From: Haloferax sp046557615
GTDB lineage: Archaea > Halobacteriota > Halobacteria > Halobacteriales > Haloferacaceae
Length of the DNA stretch: 64,000 nucleotides
NCBI RefSeq assembly: GCF_046557615.1
Contig: NZ_JBKIII010000001.1
Coordinates: forward strand, 1,364,001 to 1,428,000
Reading direction: 5' to 3'
The notes beneath the pieces were generated by a model. That model saw only the letters and a program-made list of their open reading frames with translations, ran no database searches and was not told where the DNA came from. Of this stretch, positions 16,923 through 25,497 are shown piece after piece (the first letter of the stretch is position 1; each line of letters opens with the position of its first letter). A program made the position numbers and the translations under genes.

Positions 16923-18167
16923 ATGAGTAGCGACGCCGAGGAGGCGGGTGAAGAACGCCGGAAGTACGAATTCAAGAAGGTCATCGAAGACCTCAAAGAG
17001 TACGAAGGCTCCGGAACCCAACTCGTCACGATATACATCCCCGAGGACAAGCAGATTTCCGACGTGGTCGAACACGTCATCACGGAACACAGCGAAGCCT
17101 CGAACATCAAGTCCAAACAGACGCGAACGAACGTCCAAGACGCGCTTACGAGTATCAAGGACCGTCTGCGATACTACGACACCTTCCCGCCAGAGCGCGG
17201 TATCGTCATGTTCTCCGGCGCGGTCAACTCCGGCGGCGGACAGACCACGATGGTCACGAAGGTTCTCGATAGCCCACCAGAGCCGATTCAGTCGTTCCGG
17301 TACCACTGTGATTCGAACTTCCTCACCGGACCGCTCGAAGACATGCTCATGGACAAGGGCCTGTTCGGCCTCGTCGTCCTCGACCGCCGCGAGGCGAACG
17401 TCGGGTGGCTGAAAGGCAAACGCGTCGAACCGGTCAAGAGCGCCTCGTCGCTCGTCCCCGGCAAACAGCGAAAGGGTGGTCAGTCCGCCCAGCGTTTCGC
17501 CCGTCTGCGCCTCGAAGCCATCGACAACTTCTATCAGGAAGTCGCAGGCATGGCCAACGACCTGTTCGTCCCCAAGCGCCACGAGATGGACGGCGTCCTC
17601 GTCGGCGGCCCATCGCCGACCAAAGACGAGTTCCTCGATGGCGACTACCTTCACCACGAGATTCAGGACCTCGTCGTCGGCAAGTTCGACGTCGCCTACA
17701 CCGACGAATCCGGCCTCTACGACCTCGTCGATGCCGGACAAGAGGCTCTCGCCGACCAGGAAGTCATCAAGGACAAAAAGCAGATGGAGGAGTTCTTCGA
17801 GAAACTCCACCGCGGCAACGAGTCCACCTACGGGTTCGAAGCGACGCGAAAGAACCTCGTCATGGGCTCTGTGGACCGACTCCTCATCTCCGAGGACCTT
17901 CGTAAGGACGTCGCCATCTTCGACTGCAACGGCCAAGACGAGTACGAACTCATCGACCAGCGCCACAGTACGCCCTCCCACGAGTGCGAGGACGGCGGTG
18001 AGGCGGAACTCAAAGAACGCGAAGACGTCATCGAGTTCCTGATGAATCTCGCCGACCAGCGCGGAACGGAGACCAAGTTCATCAGCACGGACTTCGAGAA
18101 AGGCGAACAACTCTACGACGCCTTCGGCGGTATCGCCGGAATCCTTCGCTACTCCACCGGCGTCTAA
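16923..18167 (+). CDS. prf1: Peptide chain release factor aRF1
   Basis: A 414-aa class 1 release factor that reads all three stop codons. The stop-codon recognition motif NIKS is at residues 61-64 and the peptidyl-hydrolysis motif GGQ is at 185-187 (KQRKGGQSAQRF). The C-terminal domain binds the GTPase aEF1A. Length is standard for archaea. It is divergent from minD4 over a 160-bp spacer. Downstream a T-rich stretch (GTTTTTCTCTTTC near 18184) probably ends the transcript. Confidence 0.97.
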   Translation: MSSDAEEAGEERRKYEFKKVIEDLKEYEGSGTQLVTIYIPEDKQISDVVEHVITEHSEASNIKSKQTRTNVQDALTSIKDRLRYYDTFPPERGIVMFSGAVNSGGGQTTMVTKVLDSPPEPIQSFRYHCDSNFLTGPLEDMLMDKGLFGLVVLDRREANVGWLKGKRVEPVKSASSLVPGKQRKGGQSAQRFARLRLEAIDNFYQEVAGMANDLFVPKRHEMDGVLVGGPSPTKDEFLDGDYLHHEIQDLVVGKFDVAYTDESGLYDLVDAGQEALADQEVIKDKKQMEEFFEKLHRGNESTYGFEATRKNLVMGSVDRLLISEDLRKDVAIFDCNGQDEYELIDQRHSTPSHECEDGGEAELKEREDVIEFLMNLADQRGTETKFISTDFEKGEQLYDAFGGIAGILRYSTGV

Positions 18168-18242
18168 ACACGCTCTCCTCGGCGTTTTTCTCTTTCGCAG
18201 CGAGAGACCGGAGACACCAGTCTCGATACGGTTTGCCTCCAG

Positions 18243-19484
18243 TCAGCGAACGTTCGGAACGAAGTGACCAGTCTCTCGACGGACGCCACCGAGTAGAATC
18301 ACGGCCGCGACGATAGGCAACACCGCACAGGCGAGATAAATCGGCGAGAAGCCGATGGTATCGATTAGTGGGAGAGTGACGATTGGGCCGAATCCACCGC
18401 CGATGTCGCCGAAGACGTTGCTCGTCCCGACGGCGCGACCCATCTCGTCGTCGGGGATGAGGTCACCCAACAGCGCCATCAACGGCCCGCTCGTCCCGCC
18501 CTGTCCGATGCCAATACACAGACACGCGAGGGCTAACGACAGGTTCGAGTCCGCAAACGTGAGCAAGACGAATCCGAGCGACGTCGCTCCCAAAAAGCAC
18601 AGTAACGTCGGAATACGCGACCCACGCTGGTCGCTCACGTAGCCGCCGAAGTACATCGAAACGCCCGCCGCGACGACGGTGAGACCCATGAAGATACCCG
18701 ACGAGCCCTGGGCGTCGAATCCCAAGACGCTGAGGTCGTTCTGGTTGAGAAACAACACGAGCGTGGCGAACAGCGCACCGATATAGACGAACAGAACCGA
18801 GAAGTTCACCAATCCGACGGTGAGTGCGGGGAGACTGGTGTTGATATCCCACGGTTTGACCGATTTGTTCTGTCCCGATTCGACGTGCGTCTCGGGAACT
18901 GTCACGTACGCGACGATGCTGGCGAGAAAGGCGAAGACGGTGGCGACGCCGAATGCAGTGACCGTCGTGGTGAGTTCGCTCACGACGCCACCGATGACCA
19001 CGCCGGTCGGGAACCCGAAGAGGACGCCGCCTCTGATGAGTCCCATGTTCGTCCCCCGTGACCCGTCGTCGCTCACGTCGGCGGCGATGGTGTAGGCAGT
19101 CGCAAAGACGAGCGCACTTCCAGCACCCCACAGTAGACGAGCGGTGAGAAACCACGCTTCGGGGAGCGGCGAAACCATCGCGAGTACGTAGCCGAACGTG
19201 GCGAGTCCTTGGATGAACATGCCAACCACGAAGGGCGTACGTGTCCCGATTCGGTCCACGAGACTCCCGGCAGGAGCGTTTGCGACCAACCGCGAGAAGC
19301 GATTCGCACTCAGGATAATCCCCACGAGAAACGGCGAGATGCCGAGGACAGCCCCGAGATTCGGCAATATCGGGAAGATAACTCCCCCACCGAATCCGAT
19401 GAAGAACGTGCTGACGATGACTGCACCGAGGACGACGCGGGTTTCGTCCGCGACGCCACCGATTCGACTGCGCACGCTCACCAT
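18243..19484 (-). CDS. Major facilitator superfamily transporter
   Basis: A 413-aa protein with 12 predicted TM helices. The MFS loop 2-3 motif appears as NAPAGSLVDRIGTRTPFVVG. The second half contains the repeat equivalent FGGYVSDQRGSRIP. The substrate is unknown; the set resembles drug/sugar efflux-type MFS carriers. I prefer the ATG at 19484 to an upstream GTG at 19517. A 21-codon reading frame (start at 19543) ends in a TGA that immediately follows the A of this start, which may matter for translation. Confidence 0.8.
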   Translation of the reverse strand: MVSVRSRIGGVADETRVVLGAVIVSTFFIGFGGGVIFPILPNLGAVLGISPFLVGIILSANRFSRLVANAPAGSLVDRIGTRTPFVVGMFIQGLATFGYVLAMVSPLPEAWFLTARLLWGAGSALVFATAYTIAADVSDDGSRGTNMGLIRGGVLFGFPTGVVIGGVVSELTTTVTAFGVATVFAFLASIVAYVTVPETHVESGQNKSVKPWDINTSLPALTVGLVNFSVLFVYIGALFATLVLFLNQNDLSVLGFDAQGSSGIFMGLTVVAAGVSMYFGGYVSDQRGSRIPTLLCFLGATSLGFVLLTFADSNLSLALACLCIGIGQGGTSGPLMALLGDLIPDDEMGRAVGTSNVFGDIGGGFGPIVTLPLIDTIGFSPIYLACAVLPIVAAVILLGGVRRETGHFVPNVR

Positions 19485-19634
19485 CGCAGTTCGTCCGGAG
19501 GCCCGAAGGTGACGCACGCAAATTCGGTCGCGATTCGATTCATCTCTGCCACTGGTTACGCAAACACACTAAAAGGGGTTCGGAAGTGTGTCTGTCGTGG
19601 TCGGAGGTGACCGACTCGTCTCGATGTTACCTCC

Positions 19635-20024
19635 TCACGAATCGAGAAACGAATCAAGTTGTGTAGTTCGACGCTCGATGTCGAAGTGCGCCGCTGGGAC
19701 TGAATCGTCCAGCCGAGCTAATGCGAGATGCACGTCCACACCTTCTGCTTCCGCGTATTCGAGACACGAGACGATAGCCGCACGGTTGAGCGCGAGCGAA
19801 TCGAGCATCCCAATCACGAGCGCCAACGCCGCGCCGCCGTCGGTAGCAGGAACAATCTCCGCGAGTGGCCGGTTCGAATCGGTCGTGACAGGAGCGTCGC
19901 TCGCGTGTACGCGAAGACAGTCACCACAGAGTGCGACTCGGTCAGTATCGTCGGGTGCGTGCGCAGACAGTTCCTCGGGAACGGCAAAGACGGCCGTGTC
20001 ACCACCACACATTGGACAAGACAT
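19635..20024 (-). CDS. Conserved haloarchaeal zinc-ribbon protein
   Basis: A 129-aa protein with two CxxC pairs, C3/C6 (MSCPMCGGD) and C33/C36 (VALCGDCLRV), which would form an N-terminal zinc ribbon. The rest is predicted helical and acidic (LALVIGMLDSLALNRAAIVS). I believe it belongs to a haloarchaeal DUF6276-like family; function unknown. It sits between an MFS gene and atpD on the same strand, without overlap to either. Confidence 0.6.
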   Translation of the reverse strand: MSCPMCGGDTAVFAVPEELSAHAPDDTDRVALCGDCLRVHASDAPVTTDSNRPLAEIVPATDGGAALALVIGMLDSLALNRAAIVSCLEYAEAEGVDVHLALARLDDSVPAAHFDIERRTTQLDSFLDS

Positions 20025-20078
20025 AGCGAGGGCTACGAGGTGGGTGGTGAAAATCGATTGGGAGAGAGATAGAGAGCG

Positions 20079-20768
20079 TTAGTTCGCGGCGGCGGCTTCG
20101 GCTTCCGCTTCTGCCTCTGCTTCCTTGCGGGCTTCCTTCTCTTCTTCTTCCTTCTTCGCCTTGATCTTCTTCATCCGGAAGATTTCCTCGCGCTCCTGTT
20201 CTTCGAGTTTCTGCTCGATGAACTCTTGGTTCTCGTAGAGTTCGGGGAGGAGTTTGAATTCGAGCGCGTTGACACGGCGCTTCGTGGTCTCGATCTCTTC
20301 GAGCATCTTCTTCATCGCCGTCTCGACCTCTGCGGCGAGGATGACTGCTTCGAGGAGTTCCTCGTAGGCGTCGGCGGCCTCGTCGATGCGGGCCGAAGAG
20401 CCGAGGAGACCGTAGCCACGCTGGTCGAGGCTCTTCTTGACGCGCGAGGACTCGATTTGCGGGACGACGACACCCATGATGTTCTTCGACTGCGTCGTGA
20501 TTTCTGGGTACTCCTTGAGCGCGGCGGCGGCACCGCGAACGGCGACGTCGCCCTCCATGGCGCGCGCCATGTTGATCGTGTCCTGTGCGTGGTCGTAGGC
20601 CCCGTTGAGGTTGGCGCGCACGTCCTGCGCCTGGTCGAGGATGTCCATGAATTCCATGATGAGACCGTCTCGCTTCTGTTCGAGCGTGTCGTGACCTCGC
20701 TCGGAGAGTTCGATGCGATCCTCAATCGCCATCAGATTTTTGCGAGTCGGCTTGACGTCTTCGGCCAT
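20079..20768 (-). CDS. atpD: A-type ATP synthase subunit D
   Basis: A 229-aa central-stalk subunit. It is a long antiparallel coiled coil with the family start VKPTRKNLMAIEDRIELSER and the C-terminal helix LPELYENQEFIEQKLEEQER. The end is a Glu/Ala-rich extension (about the last 30 residues). Unlike the other ATP synthase genes, it is separated from atpB by bat and brp, so it probably needs its own promoter; a weak GATTAAC element lies near 20800. It couples rotation of the K-ring to the A3B3 head. Confidence 0.93.
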   Translation of the reverse strand: MAEDVKPTRKNLMAIEDRIELSERGHDTLEQKRDGLIMEFMDILDQAQDVRANLNGAYDHAQDTINMARAMEGDVAVRGAAAALKEYPEITTQSKNIMGVVVPQIESSRVKKSLDQRGYGLLGSSARIDEAADAYEELLEAVILAAEVETAMKKMLEEIETTKRRVNALEFKLLPELYENQEFIEQKLEEQEREEIFRMKKIKAKKEEEEKEARKEAEAEAEAEAAAAN

Positions 20769-20858
20769 CGTTGGCGGGGGTTGTTCTTCTGTGGTGTTAA
20801 TCTTTTACTGTCGCGCTCGTGCGTGCGAAGCCTTCAGGGCAAAATTCGAGGTCGAATC

Positions 20859-21902
20859 TCACCAGATGTGCTGTATTTTGTCTAGCCACGTGACAATTAT
20901 CGTGTGAGGGAGGGTGAAGACGGCGAGCAAGACGAGGTAGGCGTCCGCGAGGTCTTGCATCGACCCGAGTTGTGTCGGGACAGCAACCGCGAGCAGTGCG
21001 AAGATGACGAGCGCACCAACCGTCATCGGTATCGCGTCGATGCCGAGTTTCAGTGCGGCAGTGCCGATTCGACCATCGCGGAGCGGCCCCGCAGTCCGGT
21101 CGTCGAGTAACGCAATCCGCGCGAGATGCCGCGTCGAGTGCCACAGCGGGAAGTACACTCCCAGTGCGACGATGGGTGGCAAGACGACAAAGAGCAGTAT
21201 CAACAACGCCGTCTCGGTGAGGTCGTAGTACCACGAGCGACGCGTCTCGGCATCGACGACGCCGAGGCGACCAGCGAACAACGCAGTCAACGTCAGCGCG
21301 GTGAATCCGATTCCGAGCGCGGTCCGAAAGGTGGGTGCGGTCAACCACGTCAGTGAGAGAGTCGGGTCGAACAGTTGAACGACGGCAGTTGCGGCTTCTC
21401 GATACGTCACCGGGTGGGCGATAATCGGAACGAGAAGCGGAATCGCGCCGCGTGCAGTCGCGACGAATACCCGCTGGAGTCGCGTGTCGAGGTGGGTTCG
21501 CTCGACTAAGAGAACGAGCGGAAACAGGTCTCCAGTCCCCCAGTGAAACCACGTCAAGAGGAGGAACGTGACGAACGCGAGCGTCGGGGCGGTAAACCAG
21601 ACGGCGGCGTAGGCAGTCGCGAAGAGTGCATACAATAACCCAACCACTGCGAGCGAGCGCACCGAGAGGTTGGTGCCGCGTTCGCGAGGGAGCGTCACGT
21701 GGTCGAGCGCGCCGTGCGGGAGACCGAAGATGACCATACTCAAAAGCAACGGGACGTAGCGATACTCCGACGGAAGTGTCCCACCGACTGACCACAAAAG
21801 GGTGGCAACCGCGACGACGAGCCACGTATATTCGAAGATAAGCCGTGCAACACGGCGTGTTTCACCGGGCGGTTGGGTCTCGGGTTGCGCAGTGACTGCC
21901 AC
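20859..21902 (-). CDS. brp: Brp/Blh family beta-carotene 15,15'-dioxygenase
   Basis: A 347-aa polytopic membrane protein that cleaves beta-carotene into two retinals. The conserved histidine motifs are FGLPHGALDH, TWFHWGTGD, PLWHSTRH and LPHTIIVTW, all in membrane-embedded positions typical of the Brp/Blh family. The GTG at 21902 is preferred because a CTTTAT element at 21941-21946 overlaps the longer TTG start at 21941. It lies 68 bp downstream of bat on the same strand. No rhodopsin gene occurs in the window, so the retinal must be used by a gene elsewhere, or for something else. Confidence 0.85.
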   Translation of the reverse strand: MAVTAQPETQPPGETRRVARLIFEYTWLVVAVATLLWSVGGTLPSEYRYVPLLLSMVIFGLPHGALDHVTLPRERGTNLSVRSLAVVGLLYALFATAYAAVWFTAPTLAFVTFLLLTWFHWGTGDLFPLVLLVERTHLDTRLQRVFVATARGAIPLLVPIIAHPVTYREAATAVVQLFDPTLSLTWLTAPTFRTALGIGFTALTLTALFAGRLGVVDAETRRSWYYDLTETALLILLFVVLPPIVALGVYFPLWHSTRHLARIALLDDRTAGPLRDGRIGTAALKLGIDAIPMTVGALVIFALLAVAVPTQLGSMQDLADAYLVLLAVFTLPHTIIVTWLDKIQHIW

Positions 21903-21970
21903 CAAATACTCACTCGAAAAATCGGATGTATTCCTGAACAATAAAGAGCGACGTCAAGACCAGCCACAAG

Positions 21971-23947
21971 TTAGCTTGGCGTGGCTTCGAAAAAGTGCGA
22001 GACGAGTTTTCGCTCTGCGGCCCGCAGGTGTTGGTGGTACGTCGCCCGTGAGATGTTCATCGTCGCCGCGAGTTCGTCACCAGTGATGCCGTGCGGCCAG
22101 TCGAAAAACCCGCCGAGGTAGGCGACCTGGAGGGCGGCGTACTGTCGCGGAGTGAGTTCGTCACCGAGTTCCGAGACGAACTCTCTACGGGTCTGTGGTG
22201 GGGTTTCACGCTCTCTGACTGCGCGGAGTTCGATGTCACCGTGGTCGGTTCGGAGGTCGTCGAGCAGTGCGCGCCCAACAGCGCGGTCAGAAACGACAAC
22301 CATCACCCGACACCCATCTTCGTCGGCAACGAGGTCGAACAGTCGCCCGCCGCTGTCTGCGATTTGTTCGATTACCGACCCCGATTCGAGTCGAATTTCT
22401 GCGAGCCCTGCACCGTCGCGCTGGACGAGATTCGTCACCGACTGAATCCCAGAAATAGAGTCGCTCAGGTCGTCAAGTCTGTCTGCTGGCGTCATCGAAA
22501 CGAAGAGACTCACCGTGCCGTCGTCGTGCGAAACAACGCCCTCGTATTCGAGTCGGCATTCCACGAGCGAGGCGAACTCGACGAGCGGTTGCATCGGCTC
22601 GAGCAGGTCGATTTCGAGTTCGACCACCGCGTTCGAGAGCAACGTGCGCCGACTCTCGAAGGCGTCGATGGCCGCACCGACCGCCCGACCGAGCGTTCCG
22701 AAGACGACGTACACGTCGTCTTCGATGGCGTCATCGTCGGCGTAGACACAGAGGACGCCGTAAAGCGTCTCGCGGTGGACTAGCGGCACTGCAATTACAC
22801 CCGAAAATGGGACGTTCGCGTCGGGGTGTATTCCACCAGTCGGGTCGTACGCGGTCTGGACAGTCTGTGTTCTGACGGCCTCAGCGACCGGGTCCGCATC
22901 GTCGCGGTCGATACGTAACGTCGTCAGCGAATCGGTGTCCGTTCCGCACCACACCGATGGGACGATAGCGTCGGGAGAGAGGTCCAATCCACCAATCCAC
23001 GCGCTGGCAAACTCGGGTGTCGCCGCGACTTGGTTACAGACGGATTGCTCCAGTTCGGCGCGTGACTCGGCCCGGACGAGGACGCTCGTCACGTCTTCGA
23101 GCAAACCTTCGATGTGTTCGACGAGACGTTGGAGTCGGGCGCGCTCGGTTTCGACTTCGGCGGCGTAGCGTGCGGCGTCCTCTTCGGCGCGAACGCGCTC
23201 GGTGATGTCGGTCTGGAATCCGACGAAGTGGGTGACGTCGCCCCTCTCGTCACGAATCGGGGCGAGGTCGATACGGTTCCAGAACGACGTGCCATCGCGC
23301 CGGTAGTTGACGAGTTCGACCGAAGCCGGAGTTTCGGCGTTCACGGCCTCACGAAGTTCGGCGACGTGTTCTAAGTCGGTTTCGGGGCCTTGCAAGTACC
23401 GGCAGTTGCGACCCAACGCCTCGGTGGGTCCGTAGCCAGTCATCGACTCGAAGAAGTCGTTGATGTAGACGAGCGGTTGGTCAGGAAGCGACGCGTCGGC
23501 AAGTGAGATACCGACCGGCGCGGCGTCCATCGAGCGCTCTTTGAGGTCTTCGGTGATTCGCTCGCTCGCAGATTCGTGGTCGCGTCGCCAGGTGACCACG
23601 CTCTCGATTCGGTCGGGCAGGCGTGCGAACACGTTTGTCTCGGTTATCGGGACGACATCCGCCGCCCCAGCATCGAACGCCGCGGCGACACTGAGGTCGC
23701 TGTCGAGCGGTTGGACGACGACGACCGGCACGTCGGTGAGTTCGGCGAGGGTAGTTTCGATTCGCGCTCGGTCGTCGCTGGCGACGACGACGCACTCGGG
23801 TGGGTCGTTGGCAAGGCGTGAGTGAACGTCGGCAACCGACGCGACAATCTCCGGCGACAGCGGCGACAAGACGCCCTCGACCCGGTCGCGATACGGGGCA
23901 TCCACGAGTGCGACGACGCGAATCGGGATGCCGTGAGAACTGCGCAT
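21971..23947 (-). CDS. bat: Bat-type regulator: receiver-like + LOV/PAS + GAF + HTH_10
   Basis: A 658-aa protein. Residues 1-110 look like a degenerate response-receiver domain. Residues 135-252 are a PAS domain with the LOV signature GRNCRYLQG (C182) plus N214, N224 and Q245 in NYRRDGTSFWN and FVGFQTDIT. A GAF domain spans roughly 280-430. The C-terminus (about 600-650) is the bacterio-opsin activator HTH (LTPRQYAALQVAYLGGFFDW). Bat activates the bop regulon in Halobacterium in response to light and low oxygen. TGAATAAG at 23967-23974 gives leaderless spacing to the ATG at 23947. The adjacent brp gene is the likely target. Confidence 0.85.
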   Translation of the reverse strand: MRSSHGIPIRVVALVDAPYRDRVEGVLSPLSPEIVASVADVHSRLANDPPECVVVASDDRARIETTLAELTDVPVVVVQPLDSDLSVAAAFDAGAADVVPITETNVFARLPDRIESVVTWRRDHESASERITEDLKERSMDAAPVGISLADASLPDQPLVYINDFFESMTGYGPTEALGRNCRYLQGPETDLEHVAELREAVNAETPASVELVNYRRDGTSFWNRIDLAPIRDERGDVTHFVGFQTDITERVRAEEDAARYAAEVETERARLQRLVEHIEGLLEDVTSVLVRAESRAELEQSVCNQVAATPEFASAWIGGLDLSPDAIVPSVWCGTDTDSLTTLRIDRDDADPVAEAVRTQTVQTAYDPTGGIHPDANVPFSGVIAVPLVHRETLYGVLCVYADDDAIEDDVYVVFGTLGRAVGAAIDAFESRRTLLSNAVVELEIDLLEPMQPLVEFASLVECRLEYEGVVSHDDGTVSLFVSMTPADRLDDLSDSISGIQSVTNLVQRDGAGLAEIRLESGSVIEQIADSGGRLFDLVADEDGCRVMVVVSDRAVGRALLDDLRTDHGDIELRAVRERETPPQTRREFVSELGDELTPRQYAALQVAYLGGFFDWPHGITGDELAATMNISRATYHQHLRAAERKLVSHFFEATPS

Positions 23948-23964
23948 ACCGGGGACACGTCATC

Positions 23965-23976
23965 GGTGAATAAGGT
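23965..23976 (-). promoter_or_regulatory. bat promoter (TATA box)
   Basis: On the minus strand CTTATTCA (23967-23974) is about 24 nt upstream of the bat ATG, so bat can be transcribed independently of the ATP synthase genes. Confidence 0.5.
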
Positions 23977-24081
23977 TCTATGTGGCGACGGAGACGGCGA
24001 CGACAGCGGCGGTGTCACTTCCTGCTGTTGGTCGCAAACGCTGTCGCTCGCGGCGTCGATAAAGAGAAAGAAACTGTGAGA

Positions 24082-25494
24082 TTACGCTTCGGCTTCGACA
24101 GCGTCGGCGTCTTCTTTGTAGTACTCTTCGATGAGCTCTTCGTCGATACGGTTGAGCTCCGTCTTCGGCAGCGTCGAGAGGAGGTCCCAACCGATGTCGA
24201 GCGTCTCGGCAATCGGGCGGTCGGTGTCGTAGCCCTGATTGACGAACTCCTCTTCGAAGCGCTCGGCGAAGTCGAGGTACTTGTTGTCGCGCTCGGAGAG
24301 TGCTTCACGACCGACAATGTTCACGAGGTCGCGAAGGTCTTCACCCTCTGCGTACGCCGCGTACATCTGGTCGGAGACGTCGGCGTGGTCCTCACGGGTG
24401 AGGCCCTCACCGATACCGTCGTCCATGAGACGCGACAGCGACGGCAGCACGTTCACCGGTGGACGGAGACCCTGACTGTTGAGGTCACGGTCCATCACAA
24501 TCTGACCCTCGGTAATGTAACCGGTCAGGTCAGGAATCGGGTGCGTGTCGTCGTCACCGGGCATGGTGAGAATCGGAATCTGCGTCACAGACCCTTCACG
24601 ACCCTTGATACGACCTGCACGCTCGTAGAGCTGTGCAAGGTCAGTGTACATGTAACCGGGGTAACCACGGCGACCCGGAACCTCTTCACGGGCCGCACCG
24701 ATTTCGCGGAGTGCCTCACAGTAGTTCGTCATGTCCGTGAGGATAACGAGGACGTGGTAGTCCTTCTCGAACGCGAGGTACTCTGCGGTGGTGAGTGCAA
24801 GACGCGGCGTGACCGTCCGCTCGACTGCGGGGTCGTCCGCGAGGTTCATGAAGACGACAGAGCGTTCGAGTGCGCCCGTGCGCTCGAAGTCTTCCATGAA
24901 CTCGTTTGCCTCTTCTGCGGTGATACCCATCGCGCCGAAAATCACTGCGAATTCGGAGCCTTCGTCGTCGTCCCCCTCGCCTTCTTCAGGCACCGTTGCC
25001 TGACGAGCAATCTGCAGTGCGAGGTCGTTGTGCGGAAGTCCAGAGCCCGAGAAGATCGGGAGCTTCTGGCCACGCACGAGCGTGTTCATCCCGTCGATCG
25101 AGGAGACACCCGTCTGAATGAACTCTTCGGGGTACTCGCGCGAGAAGGGGTTGATTGCAGCGCCGACGATGTCGTGACGCTCGTCGGGGACGATGTCTGG
25201 GCCGCCGTCGATCGGCTGGCCGGACCCGTCGAGCACGCGACCGAGGAGGTCCTCGGTCACGGGCATCTTGAGCGTCTCTCCGAGGAACTTGACGGACGCG
25301 TTCCGGTCGATACCAGTCGTACCTTCGAACACCTGAATCGCGACGAGACCCTCGCTGGATTCGAGGACCTGTCCACGCTTGGTCTCGCCTTGCGGCGTCT
25401 CGATTTCGACGATTTCGTCGTAACCGATCGGCTCGTCGACTTCGGCGAACACCAGCGGGCCGCTGATTTCGGTGATAGTTTGGTATTCTTTCAT
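24082..25494 (-). CDS. atpB: A-type ATP synthase subunit B
   Basis: A 470-aa non-catalytic regulatory subunit of the A3B3 head. The start MKEYQTITEISGPLVFAEVD is the family beta-barrel. The P-loop is degenerate (FSGSGLPHNDLALQIAR), which distinguishes B from catalytic A. Other conserved blocks are GRVLDGSGQPIDGGP and YPGYMYTDLAQLYERAG. It is 3 bp after atpA and is the last gene of the contiguous block. Confidence 0.97.
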   Translation of the reverse strand: MKEYQTITEISGPLVFAEVDEPIGYDEIVEIETPQGETKRGQVLESSEGLVAIQVFEGTTGIDRNASVKFLGETLKMPVTEDLLGRVLDGSGQPIDGGPDIVPDERHDIVGAAINPFSREYPEEFIQTGVSSIDGMNTLVRGQKLPIFSGSGLPHNDLALQIARQATVPEEGEGDDDEGSEFAVIFGAMGITAEEANEFMEDFERTGALERSVVFMNLADDPAVERTVTPRLALTTAEYLAFEKDYHVLVILTDMTNYCEALREIGAAREEVPGRRGYPGYMYTDLAQLYERAGRIKGREGSVTQIPILTMPGDDDTHPIPDLTGYITEGQIVMDRDLNSQGLRPPVNVLPSLSRLMDDGIGEGLTREDHADVSDQMYAAYAEGEDLRDLVNIVGREALSERDNKYLDFAERFEEEFVNQGYDTDRPIAETLDIGWDLLSTLPKTELNRIDEELIEEYYKEDADAVEAEA

Positions 25495-25497
25495 GGT

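Noticed and set aside
16911..18110. A minus-strand frame of 399 codons opposite prf1
   Set aside because: Antisense shadow of prf1, which has intact NIKS and GGQ motifs.
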